DNA from: Azolla caroliniana
Taxonomy: Eukaryota > Polypodiophyta
Reading direction: 5' to 3'
DNA length: 64,000 nucleotides
NCBI GenBank assembly: GCA_043228905.1
Contig: JBHGNT010000001.1
Span: 2,666,001-2,730,000 of the forward strand
Part shown: positions 13,101-27,100 of the stretch, in pieces
Layout of the letters: each line of letters begins with the position of its first letter
Numbering within the stretch: position 1 is the first letter of the stretch
Notes under the pieces: model-generated
Database searches by the model: none
Seen by the model: the letters and a program-made list of their open reading frames with translations, nothing else
Told to the model about the DNA's origin: nothing
Made by a program: the position numbers and the translations under genes

Positions 13101-15017
13101 AATATTAAATGTTAATATAAAATAGGAATATGCTAACTGGATATAACCCCTCCCCATACAAACACCTGTATCAATCAAGGTTCATGAAGATAACATGGAT
13201 CTTTAATATTATTGCACGATAGTGCCACAAACACATGATAAACATGTTATAAGTGACATAAGTTGTACTGGAAATGACAAGCCATCGTACGTTGCAAAAT
13301 TGCAGGCATTTGATGAGAAGTTTGATATTTGTGTAGGAATGGTGATTTTCTGAAATCAGGATTTGGTGCTAAGACCATAATGCTTTGTGATCAAGTAAGT
13401 ACCATGATTTCAAATATTAGTATGAAAAAAAGAGATTGTTAGTTCTTATTTTATTGCAATTCTTGCAGTGTGAGAGAGAATATCACGTGGGCTGCATGAA
13501 AGAGCAGGGAATTGCTGACTTACAGGTGTTTTGCAATTCTTACAGTCTTACCTGCGCTTGGTTGCATTTTTATTTATTAATAGTTTGCATGAAAATAAGA
13601 GAACCATTTGATTGTGAATTACAGGAATTGCCTCCAGGTGAGTGGTTTTGCTGTGCTGAATGCAAAAACATTCACGATATCTTGGAAGGCCTTGTTTCTC
13701 GTGGTTCTGAACCTGTGGAGGTCGATATTCTCAATGTAATTGCTAAAAAGAGATATCAAAATGAAGCCAATTATGAACGAGTGATTCCCCAATGCCAAGA
13801 TTTCTCGTGGCAACTCCTTCATGGACGGAGAGGTGACCCCAATAATGGAAAGACACTGTCTGAAGTAGCAAAGATATTCTCAGTTCGGTATTACTTGCTT
13901 TGCATTGCCGTATTCTATGTTTATTATGTGAGTTTTACTTGAACATGGCTGCAATATTTGCAGGAGAGCTTTGATCCAATAATAGATGCTACATCTAGAC
14001 GGGACTTAATCTCTCTGATGGTGTACAGGTTAGAGCAAACAATCTAGTTTTTTTGTTTGTGCTTTATCCATGCTAAATACATAGTACTCACATTTTGCAG
14101 TCAAAGCACCAGAGATCAAGATTTTCGAGGGATGTATTGTGCAGTTCTCAGATGGAAGTTAGTATATTACTTTTTATGATCGTATTTTAATACTCATAAG
14201 ATGCTAAATCTTGGTTTGTGTTGATGTGGGCTTCTTTTTAGCTTTCTTTTCATGGTTTTAGGGCTTTTTATCTTTTACTATATTCCACTCACCCTCGAGT
14301 AATGATTCTATGTTCTATTCTTTCATGATGAGGTGCATGAAACAGTCCATTTGTTTGCCTGCTTCTATTCATAGGTGATTTTGTCCCTACAATGAAGGCT
14401 TGATGCAGTTGATATTGCATTTGCATGTCTTGAGTTATAAAGTACATATATATTTTAGCAGTTTGTGCAGAGGTTTTTCTATACTTTATATATGTTCGTG
14501 AATTTTGTAGATCTAATTATTTGAGTTCTGGTATAGGGAAGAAGTTGTTTCAGCTGCAGTGATTCGTGTCTTCGGAAAAAAGTTTGCAGAGATGCCTCTT
14601 GTGGCAACATCTGAAGCAAATCGAGGACAGGTAATTTTGGAACATATTTTGATTGATAGACTGGATGAAATGATCGAGCTCAGTGCATTATAGAAATGTT
14701 GATTTTCCTATGTGTGATTCAGGGTTATTTTCAAATTCTGATGTTAAGAATTGAGGAACTCTTACGATCGCTTCAAGTTAAGTACCTTGTCTTGCCAGCT
14801 GCTGAAGAAGCAGTGGGAATCTGGATCAATAAATTCGCGTTTTCTAAGTTGCAAGACGCTCAGGCAATCTTCTTTTGCCATATGAACATTATGTCTACAT
14901 GAATGAGGATTTGTATTTACCATTCCTGGGTTGTGTAAAATACAGCTCCAGCAATTCGGATCAGAAGTGCAAATGATGATATTCCAGGGTTCTTCAATGC
15001 TGTTTAAACCGATGTAG
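7138..15017 (+). CDS. PHD-finger / GNAT acetyltransferase-like chromatin protein (IDM1/ROS4-like)
   Basis: Seventeen coding exons can be joined with all phases consistent: 7138-9069, 9158-9226, 9317-9560, 9664-9733, 9959-10040, 10142-10201, 10290-10342, 10416-10597, 12277-12472, 13337-13394, 13469-13525, 13625-13882, 13964-14028, 14101-14157, 14537-14630, 14723-14863, 14946-15017 (1,229 aa). Order of parts: a cysteine-bearing 22-residue repeat array (about 92-260), a Glu/Lys-rich acidic stretch (about 345-400), two Jas-like blocks (FERHAGSNARHP, then FEAHAGWASRR), a PHD finger (CAECGDSGVLIGC from 876), an extended second zinc finger ending WFCCAEC (about 960-1014), and a C-terminal GNAT-like fold with NRGQGYF at about 1156 and FQGSSML near the end. 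This order is that of the Arabidopsis IDM1/ROS4 group, histone acetyltransferase-like nuclear proteins; IDM1 itself works in anti-silencing and DNA demethylation. Catalysis here is inferred only. The ATG at 7138 follows an in-frame stop. The last intron seems to use a GC donor. Confidence 0.93.
7411..7912 (+). repeat. Coding tandem array of about seven 22-codon units
   Basis: In the first exon of the PHD-GNAT gene, units of 21-23 codons recur with the pattern D-S-Q-E-V-C-x-D-E-x-M-G-I/V-x-T-P-F-x-x-R-C-E. The first three and the last keep both cysteines. Later units lose one or both, and one longer unit near 7681-7780 looks like a fusion of two partial units. Periodicity is about 66 bases at DNA level. 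I know of no named repeat family with this pattern. Confidence 0.8.
12660..13095 (+). repeat. 176-bp tandem array (2.5 copies) inside an intron
   Basis: Copies start at 12660, 12836 and 13012, all with the word GGAAATATCTTACTTCTTGG. The third stops after about 84 bases. Copies are nearly identical, so the array is young. It fills half of the intron between 12473 and 13336 of the PHD-GNAT gene and does not touch the splice sites. Confidence 0.92.
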
Positions 15018-18000
15018 CCCCAAATCTCATCAGCGTTCAAGGTAAGGGACACGAAAGGCTATATAATTCTTATGTGTTTTCTATCTATTTAGTGATATTG
15101 TAACATGATCACCAGATTGCTTCATGGGAGGGCTGAAACGTATGTTTGCCGCCTCAATGAATCTTTTTCTGTTGCTGTTGGCTGAAACCCTAAGCCAGCT
15201 ATTCAATGGAAAGTTGAAGCAGATTCAAATAGAAGGTATGCCCCTCTTCCAGGACTGGTTCTTCAGTTGATTAATTGAATTTGATTGAATAGGAATACCA
15301 GCTGGAAATAGGTATATATGTTGAAATGTTGTTTGAAGGTCAATCAGTCCTATTGTGCATAGATAGCATAAGTGTCTTTCCCCTCTCTCAAAGCCGTGCT
15401 TGAGGAACATAGCTCATTTAGTGCCTACTTTTTTTTCGAAAATGGAAACTCTGCTATATACTTAGTTGACTCAATACTTTGTTTTCGATTTGTAGCCAGT
15501 GCGGATATTATGTATGTAATAGTTTTTCCAAAGAAAATATATTTCCATTAGGTAAAAGTAAAATCTTCCCTTTGTGCAGAAGTTCTGAGAGCTTTACGTC
15601 AGTGCACTTACTTAAGGATACTGGTTTTTGTTTTGGATTTAGGAAAAAGTTTGGAAGTATTTATGGAACGTTTTGCATTTTCAGGTGATTTCGAAGTACA
15701 TGCATATAGTATGCATGCTCACACATTTCTGAGGATTTTGTAACCTCGAGGTGGTGGTCATTTTTGATGTGGTGATGTATGTATATATATATATATCCGG
15801 GTTTTCCAAATTGAGGGAATTCTCTTTGGTGCATACTTTTTCGAGATGTATAATATACGTAAATTTTGGCCATGAAATAGTGAGTAAATGTATGTGTCCT
15901 TTCTGGTTCCTTAGCAATTCAAGTTATATATATCAATTTATTTACAAATGAATAAGTAAATTTAGTCTATGCTGTCACAAAAGGTTGGGGAAGTTTTGTG
16001 TTAATAAAGAATTTAAAACCTTGTACAAACTTTAAAGCTTAACTCATTGGTAATTGATAATTGAGTGGGAGATGCTAATTGCTTATGCTGACATGTAGAC
16101 AGTTGTGTTTGAGATTTTTTCATGTTTATGGTCTCATTTTTGTAAACAATAGTTTTCTTTAATTGGAAATGATTCAGCTTTGAATTTCTCTGCTATTATA
16201 GGGCCTTCTGTAGTATGAAGTCATACTAGTATCAGTATGAACTGCTGAGGTTGTGATGGAAGTCTATTTGCCTGCATATCACAATTGATTGAATTTAATA
16301 GCTTCTGGAACATAGTAAATACAAAATTGACACGTTTATGTTTGCATCTGGAACATAGTACTTGTGTGATGTTTATGGGAGATTGTGCATAATGCAAGAA
16401 AATGATTTATATCACTAGGTTATATGTTTGAGATAAAAGTTATGTGCTATGTCCTTGCTGTAACAGTTTGTTTCTGGCAAATGCTCTCATTGTATGTTTC
16501 CACTCGGGGAAAAATGAAATTCGTTGACAGTAATATTCTTGTGTATATTCAATAGCGTAACAAAGCAATAATCAGCGTATTTACTGTGATTGAAGTGTTC
16601 AAATAAACCAAAACAGGAAGATGTAAAAGCAAGTTATCCATATTAAAGAAAAGGGAAATGAAAATAAATGGGTTCATTGGAAGTATGGATGTTTTAGTAG
16701 AGGTTAAATTTGTTATAGACACAAGACCTCAATGATGAGGATGTACGTTGGTGACAATTTTCTGGTAAGAATAATTTGACACAAAATCCCAAGGTACTGG
16801 GATATCCATATTGACACGCATCAGGTCCTGGAATTATTTGTTCATGGATAGGTATATAAAGATTGCAGATGCGTTCAAAAAGTGTTTCCGAACAGGTGAT
16901 TGGTCAAGACATTTAAGATATTTTATTTCTTTAAGATCCAATTAAACTCCACTATATGAAGCAAAACATTTTGAAAGTTTGTGAAGCAGGGTCATAATCT
17001 AGTATACTCCATAATGATATCTGCTGCAATTCATTCGAAGCTAGATTATATATTGTTATCTTGTGTGAACATTTATGTGTTTTATTTACACTATAGATGT
17101 TACCTCTATACTTATGAGAATGCTATGGATTTACTGCCAGAAAACAAAAATTATATATTTTTCATATTCCATCCCATTAAACATGAACTGGATATCCTTG
17201 TTTGTGGGAGGAAATACATTGAAATGAAGATTGTGCAACACTATAATGAAATACCATATACAAAGAAAATTGTGCATGGGAGAGATGCTCAAATCTCGTG
17301 TGAAGTTATGTATGCAAGAAAATAACAAGAACTGCAGAACAACAATTTGAAGAGTCTCAAGGGAAGAAACTAGTCATTACATGCAAAATGGCACAATATG
17401 AAGTCATTGCCTTCATGAATCTTATGTTAGGCTTCAGAAACGTAAGTACTTGATATTCTGAAGTGAAACATTACCGTTGCCTCAAGGCAATACTAATGAA
17501 AGTTAGCTAAAATGTCTCTTCACTACATAATTAGTTACAAATTCATTATACCTTTTTATTTGTAGCATTATTTGAGAGTTTCATTGGTGCTCTTAATCAG
17601 GGGCCCAAATTCTACACTAAAGGCACCAACCCAAGCCAAAATTCACATTCCTTAAGCATAAAACTTGAAAGGTGAACAAAACTCGACGTTGACATATTTG
17701 AAAATTCATAGTTGGCTTGGGCTTCTCTGTAAATAAGCAATGTTCAAATTAATCATATTGTCTTAAGTTGTGAAAGTATGAATAGTACATGCAACCTAGG
17801 ATTGCAAATATCTTACTTTATTTAATCTATTTGGTCACACATTGAACCATGATTTAGTGGTTAATTGTTGCTTTTTGTTTGCAAGTGGAGGGAAGGTTTG
17901 GGTTTGGGTACAAAGAGTTTTCAAGCCATTGCAACAACTTATACCTATAAAGAAAATGAACGTGTGAGTTAAACTTCTTTTCAAAGCTTGGGATAAGTCA

Positions 18001-19581
18001 ACTAATGATCTAAAATCTAAAATCTAAGAAGATGAAAATGTAATGTTGCCAAAGTTTGAAGTCCACTCCCATCAAATTCTAAATAAGCGGATGAATAGAG
18101 TTTGAAGAAGATGGATGAGTAATAGCGAAAATGTAATGTTGCTTGATCATCAATTCTTATAATGCTTGCTGACTAATTAATGTTATCTATTGGGCTTACG
18201 ACACATTCATAATGGAATTACCAAAAAGTTTATTTCATTTCCAACCATCATGCATCAGTTGTGGGGCAACATTAATCCTCCACCATAGTCAATGTAATCC
18301 CCAATCATGATTAATATGTTAACTCACCACATTATCTATTCAGTTAGAAGCCAAAATCAATAAAAAATGAAATATACCAGACATAATACGGGCACAATTA
18401 ACTTTATATGCAAAGCAAGTGCTTTCATTGAATATTTGTGATATTTCTCCAATATGTCAATAAATGGCACGTTTGTACATCCGTTGTATTATAAAACAAA
18501 CAAAACATTGCCTACATTTTTTAGTCAATCCATGACCTTGTGGTCCAAGATGGAAAAGCCATGTGGTCCTAGCTAGGAAAAGCTGTTCATACTGGCATTA
18601 CCAATGAACCAAAATAGTAAAAATAAATTCAATAAAGTTATTCATTCCATTGAAATAGTTTGTTATAATTATTAAATTGAAAGTAAAGTTAGTCATCCCA
18701 TTAAAACAGTTTACTATTACAATATAGTAGTTACTTATAGGAGAAAGTTATCTTAAAGTTAAGTACAAGCAAGGAAATCTTGATCAAGGAATTGATATTA
18801 ATGATACTACGAAGATGTGAAGTAAAGAAAACTAAGATACCAATACAAGAGCCAAATTAGATAAAAGTTACTATAACACTAAGTTTAATAAAAGCGTTTG
18901 GAGACCCTTGAACCAAGGGTGTATGATGATATTTACGACACTTCGAAGATAGATATTAAAGGAACTACAAAGATACTGCCCCAAGTAGGAGAACCAAATT
19001 CAGTATACATTTTCCCTATACTCTATAATCGGTGGTAGGTTAAAAGAGATAATGTGACTATGTCAAAGTTGAGAGAAAAGAGAATTGAATCGGAAAAACA
19101 CACAATTCTCATGGATTGAGTCAAGTCAAAAATGTATACATTTCTCCCCTCAATTTTCTTCCATGACATCTCCCAACAAAACTTGAACTCTCAATCCATT
19201 ACTTTCATCCATTCAAGGATGCTCATACAAAAGATGTCTTTGTATGAGTAGATAAGATAGAAACACCATAGCCTTCTTTTATCTTCCTCATTATAATTGA
19301 TATAGAAAAACACCATAGCTCTCTTGCGTCAGAAATCAAACCTTAGTTCCCTTTCCATTGACAATCTCTCACGTATATATCATAACACAATCCATAGCCT
19401 TCTCCATACCTATATGTACATATGCAATATTTTCTGTGTTTCTTTGTAATCACTATCCCTTCACTAGTTTACACCTGAAATCAATATAAATATTATAAAC
19501 ATATATATATATATCCTAAAAATTCCAGGAACAAAATCCTAAAAGAAGTCAATTTGATCTTCTTCCTCTTTACACAGATCT
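15018..19581. other. 3' UTR of the PHD-GNAT gene, then gene-free sequence
   Basis: The first several hundred bases are expected to be 3' UTR. Good donor/acceptor-like pairs at about 15041 and 15113 suggest UTR introns, and AATAAAG at about 16002 could serve as a poly(A) signal. From there to 19.6 kb the sequence is AT-rich, and its short frames (one of 114 codons at 16981) have no recognisable family features. Short TA runs occur at 15783-15794 and 19500-19513. Confidence 0.45.
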
Positions 19582-19842
19582 ATGGAAATGAAAAATCGAA
19601 TGTTGTTGACATCATCCTCATCCTCCTCATTTTCATCCTCATCGACATCACCATCGTCTTCTTCTTCTGCAGAATCTATGAATGTCAAGCTCCTTCTTCT
19701 TCACAACCAGGTGAGGAAAGTGAGGTTGGAAGAGGAGCTTTTCGTGAAGCTTGCAGCAGGGGAAGCAGAGACAAGGTTCTTTCTGCAACAATCCATGGCT
19801 ATGGCAGCTCTGCAGAGGCGCTCTCCTCTCGGTTTGAATTAG
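19582..19842 (+). CDS. Possible 86-aa Ser-rich small protein, unrecognised
   Basis: An uninterrupted frame from ATG 19582 to TAG. It encodes a Ser-rich head (about 18 serines in residues 11-31), then a hydrophobic and charged helical-looking tail with NQVRKVRLEEELFVKLAAGE and FFLQQSMAMAALQRR. The last 160 bases are clearly more GC-rich than the surroundings, which favours coding. Against it: the length is short, no family is recognised, a donor-like AGGTGAGG lies inside, and the Ser run comes from a TCC/TCA/TCT simple repeat. No signal peptide or membrane segment is visible. Treat as a candidate only. Confidence 0.35.
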   Translation: MEMKNRMLLTSSSSSSFSSSSTSPSSSSSAESMNVKLLLLHNQVRKVRLEEELFVKLAAGEAETRFFLQQSMAMAALQRRSPLGLN

Positions 19843-22348
19843 CGGAATAAGGAAACGGAGTAACACAGAAGCACCGTAAGCCAAAGTTTTGCAGAGACAT
19901 CTTTCTCAATACAATACATACATAATACATGTATATATACGAATACATATACATATACAAATACATATACGTGTATAGGTTTATTTATGAGGAAGAATCC
20001 TTATTCGTATCCTTGAATGCCCCCCAAGTTCTCGTGAAACCCCAAACCCTCACCCCTCTTTGCACAGTGCAATCATGTGGTTGATTGGTTTTTCCTTTCC
20101 CTTGCTTTGTTTGGGGAATAATGGGAGACATCGAGAATAATACATGTATAGGTACATATGTACATATAGATATATATGTGTGCGTACAATGGCCCATGGG
20201 CTTGATTGGCCGATGTGTATACATAGGCCCTTCATGGTTCTAGAGCCTTGGATATGCATATATGAAGTATATACATTCGCACAGAGAACATGTCATTGGT
20301 AGCTCTTCATGATGGTTGGCTAGAAGTACAAAGTTGCCTAAGAAGAATAGGTGATGTGATAGTGGCCCTTCATGATCTTATGAAACCATGAAGTGAGCTT
20401 AACAATATCTAGTATTCTTTGTACATATATAATAATACGCTTACATATGAGAGTTTATTTTAGCTCTTTGTAAATATTAATCCTTTCACATGTATAGCAT
20501 CATTGTGCATCCTAATTCCATGTGGATAACTTTGTAAATATTCTAGAATGTATTCCCTGTCAGGAGTGATTTCAAACATACATAGCAAACACTATGCCCT
20601 TGTTGAAGAAAATATGTTAATTTGGTAGGGTGTTATGTAATTTATGATTATACAGATACATCAAGAAAAGTGTGTCATTATACCCTGGATCACTTTGCAT
20701 TCATACAAAAAATGTTTTATTTTCACCCATATTGATGAGAAAATAAAGTAGAAGTAGATCGTTTTGGGCTTTTGAGTGCAAAAAGTACATATTCAATCCA
20801 GCTCTGCAATAAAATCAAAATCTAACAATACATGTACCAATTCATCACCTATTTATTGTGGCACACCTGTATTACATGTTTGAATGTTTTCAGAAATTAA
20901 CTAAGTCTTCTTCACATAATGATGTATTTCCAACCAAAATTGTCTTCCAAAGAGTTTACATTATGATGTACTGCCTTGGCGCATCTCATGGTGAGTGTGG
21001 ATGAATACTTGCGTTCCAAAATATATAGAATTGCTTAACTCCAAATTGAATACATGAGTAAGGTCATGATGGAGCCCAAGAGATAGAGGATGGATAGTAA
21101 TGTTAGGTCTGCAAAAGAAGAGAGAAGCTTTAAGTTATGAGTCATCATCATGCATTCTTTGCATGATTTATATATTGATCATACATATAAGAAATGGTGC
21201 AAGTGACATTATTTACTTAGGAATTGGAAGCGAGCCATAAAACCCATGTATTTATCATGAATTTAGATCTTTCACATGGTCAGAGATGCACTGAGGGCAG
21301 CTATCTGCTTTCCGAAGCTCAAGCTTGTCACTGCCGGGCAAATACCTCAATATATAATCTTCATCTATTCATAAGAAAACAAGAACTGTGTTTGTGTGTG
21401 GTTAAGCATACACTTATGTTAATTGCATGTAAAAACCACCATCATAACCATTTAAACCTCTCTATTTAAGGTAGAGGGAAATTCTCTAAAACCATAAAAA
21501 AATCGATCCCCACATGCTCCAACACCCAAAACTATCACATAAGAATACCATTCAACTTCCTAATATATGCTCTAACTCCATGCCTACCATCAAACATGAA
21601 AGCATTCAATATTGGGAAATTTACAGAGGGCAGATAGCCAACAGTAATTACCAAGAGGGTGAGGGGCACCATTACACTGATAAGAAGGCTAAAGATACTT
21701 CCTCGTACATGGAAGTGCTCACAAAGATAGTCACGCACATCAATGGAGCAGAGTGAATTGGCTTGAGATGGGGAAGACAAAATCACAAGATTCATCTACT
21801 ACTCTTTAACTTCCACAATCATCAAAATGACTTAGGGAAAAGAAACAAAGAGAAAGAATAAGATCCTTTCATATCTGCATGACTAGACTAAAGGATAGTA
21901 CCAATGTAGAGCAGAAACAAAATAGCTATAAAACCTTGTAAGCATAGCTGTGGACATAAACACAGATGCTTGGAGCGTGGGCCAGGAGGACAAGAGGGGA
22001 GAGGAATGGATTTATAAGAAGGCCATGGAGCAAACTTCATTCTATGATTTCATAACTTGGGGGCAAGAAAAGAGTTCTACAAAGATGTGACCACCTCAAG
22101 AAAACCAGAATTTTCATAACTTGGAGGATGGATGTCATTTGAGGGAAAGCACGCCAAAGATACAGAAACAACTCCGCAAACTGTGCAGCATTAAAGTTAT
22201 TATATTATAATCCATGAATATGTGGGCAATTTTTACCAATTCTTCCGAGAGTGAAAGAGAGGTTGGGACCACCCTACTGCCTGCCTGCTTGCATGTGAAA
22301 AACCCATGGTAGGCTCTAGTCGATGGGATTCCTTACCCAAAAGATATC
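19843..22348. other. Gene-free interval
   Basis: Contains a run of ATACATATAC-like alternating sequence at 19915-19985 and scattered short frames without family features. It lies downstream of the DXO1 gene (minus strand), so part may be its 3' region if the last exon lies further out than recognised. Confidence 0.4.
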
Positions 22349-24151
<1,803 letters not shown>

Positions 24152-27100
24152 TCTCCTTCACAGTTCCATACAACCAGCAGAGCACTTGATCTGCAAATGC
24201 TAAGCATACTCCTCCCTGTTGAGAAAAGAACCAATCATACTTTAGAAAGGCTGAATATTCCTTTTACCAAAATTCAACATTTATAAACAGTTACCTGCCA
24301 AAAATTCCGTTCTTTCACTCGTTGAGTTATTTCCCTTGTTCTCATGACTTCAGTTCTCACAATGTACCCATCATCATCTCTATGTACACAAGAAATGTTA
24401 CCTTAAATAGCAGATTCAAAGAGACTGAAAATTAGGCTCAACATGATATTACAACATCCACAACTTACCTAAATGCGCAAACAACCTTTGGCACGCCAGC
24501 AATAAATGATTGTATCTGCGTTGTATAAGATGCATTTACAAGCAAAAGACCAAGTTGAAATAAATAAAAAATTAATCAATTAAGGCAACAAAAACTTGTG
24601 GAGTAATTATGGCAATGTTGCTGAGAATTGAATTGATATAACAATAACAGCAATGCAGGCCTCCAAAATTTCAATACTTTATCTAATATACATCAGTATC
24701 GCATATAAGTAGGAGCTTGAGAAGGATCATCTAAACTAGACAGCTCAAACCAACTAACCCAACCAAGTTGATGATTGATCTTGAAAAGGTGTACTTTTAT
24801 GAGACTAATGATATATATTATAAACAATTGTGAAATTGATAAATAACTCAACATCTTTAATGAATTAAAACAGGTTTTTAAGTTTCCCGTTCTTATGAAG
24901 CTTCTATTCTACAATCCAACTATTAAACAGCCAATTTGATGTGAAAGAGCCTAATATTCTAGCTGCAATTATAAATGCCGACCTCAAAACAAGGGCTTCA
25001 GATCCAGAACTATCCATGACAGTCAACTAAAAAGCTTGCTTCTACTTTGACCGATGATTCAGAAGGATCTAACTGCTTCTCCAACTTAGCTAGCAGATTT
25101 TATGATTTCAGAGCACCTGAATAATGAATTGGTGATTTCGCCTGCTCCTCTCAGATGAAACCAGTCCATGATTAATTGAATAAAAGAGATGCTCTACTGC
25201 TCCTCTCAGATGACACCAGTCCATGATTAATTGAATAAAAGAGATGCTCTACTTTGATTGAAGAAACCAAACAATTGTAGAGACCTGGGTGTTTGTAAAC
25301 CACCATGCTCGTTGCTGATGGGATTGGATCAGTAACTGTTGGCAGTAACGTGTAGAGGCCTCCAGAATTTGTTGGGAAAGGACAAAGTCTTAGATAAAAC
25401 TATGGTGAACAACAAAATATGGAACCTTATTTATGGGGGGGGCGGGAATTCAGCAAAATCTAAGGATAGCAATCCCAATCTGGAAAAGCATTCCACCTTG
25501 AACTAGCTGATCTACACTAACAACTTCTGTTATATGTTACCAAAACCGCACCTCATCAATTTGATCAGTCGGATTCCTCACGCCTCAGAGATTATATTTG
25601 TTTAAAACAAAAATGAGCTCAAATGCATTGCATAGAATATTTGGAGGTGACCTTCGAGCACATACACAAACATTTGTGTTTGTGTGTGTGTGTGTGTGTG
25701 TATTAGACATATACCAAAAACGAAGTCCAAGTCAAATTATCAGGACAAAACAAATTGTACACTTACCCAAAACTTGAGCAGCTTATCTCTCTGGAATCTT
25801 TCTACGGTCCGAGAATCTAGCTGCAGGAGAATGACGTACAATATTCACTCAAGATACACATAACACATACATATCCATCATGAGCAGATATTATTATGTC
25901 TTTTAAACAACTACATGCCCACATATTTCACAAATATAATGCATACATTCTAGTACTAATCAACTTATGGCATCTTGCAAGTCAAATGCTTACGCAATCA
26001 TATGCTCATTAATGCAATTAATTGTGTTATTATAAGGATATGATTGCATGCAGTTTCTATAGCATAAGTGTATATGATTGTCATCAACATTTATATGGAA
26101 GGAAAAATTACTGTTAAAGCATAATCTATCTCTGAGATTTAGTTAGAACAATGCATGTGAGAGTATACCTCACGAGATGTTTTTAATTCAATATAATGGC
26201 GTTTCCCATCTCTCATTCCATCATAACAATCCATCTCTGCACCCATAATAATACGATGGGGACCAAGCTTTGTCTTGATGAGGGCACAGAATTCTACATT
26301 GGCATCCACACACTCAGCGTCTACAAACTCCTGATCATCTTCTACTGCATTACGCTCTGTTGCCATTGCCTCAAATGCATAACCCCAATACATCCTGTTC
26401 AAAATATCAATATATAAACATTGAATCTAGTCTTCGAAAAACACATCTTGTCAGTACATCCTGCTCAAACATTAAATAATAATCACTGAATCTATGACTT
26501 AGAGAAAAGAAAGGATTTTACATCCGGCGTTGTCTCTCTGTAGGCACTGCTTCTGGAAGCTTATGTACATCAAGGTAGACAGTTCCAAATCTCTTGTGAA
26601 CACCCATTTCCCAGGCGTCACTCCTGTTGTAAACCGTCCCTAAAATCTGGCACACAAAAAAACCTTAAGATATAATTGTACACAAAAATGACAAAAACTG
26701 TTCGAAGTTTCAGGCTTATCTGTAACGCTCACCTTATTCAGATTATTGCGGAATGTCTACACATGATAACAAAAACCTTGATTACTATTCGAGAAGAGAT
26801 GAACTAAAACATAAAAAAACAAACAAAACAAACCATCTTATAACATACCACAAAATGGATATTATCCAGAGGGATACAATTTGCTCTCACGCAGTCTAGA
26901 AGATCAGCAAAACCGCCACTATCAGGTTCTACGTTGCAACAAAAGGATATATCCATTTAGTTTTACAACTAGTCGTACATTCTCATAGTAAAAATTAAGA
27001 AATAGCAAAAATGCCATTAGAGTGAGTTACACATCAGGTCACAAAAAATTACCTTCCCTCTTCTCTACAAATGTATCAAAACCAACATTCAAATCTGCTC

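Noticed and set aside
16981-17325. 114-codon plus-strand frame
   Set aside because: AT-rich composition, no recognisable domain, no splice context; not enough support to call a gene.
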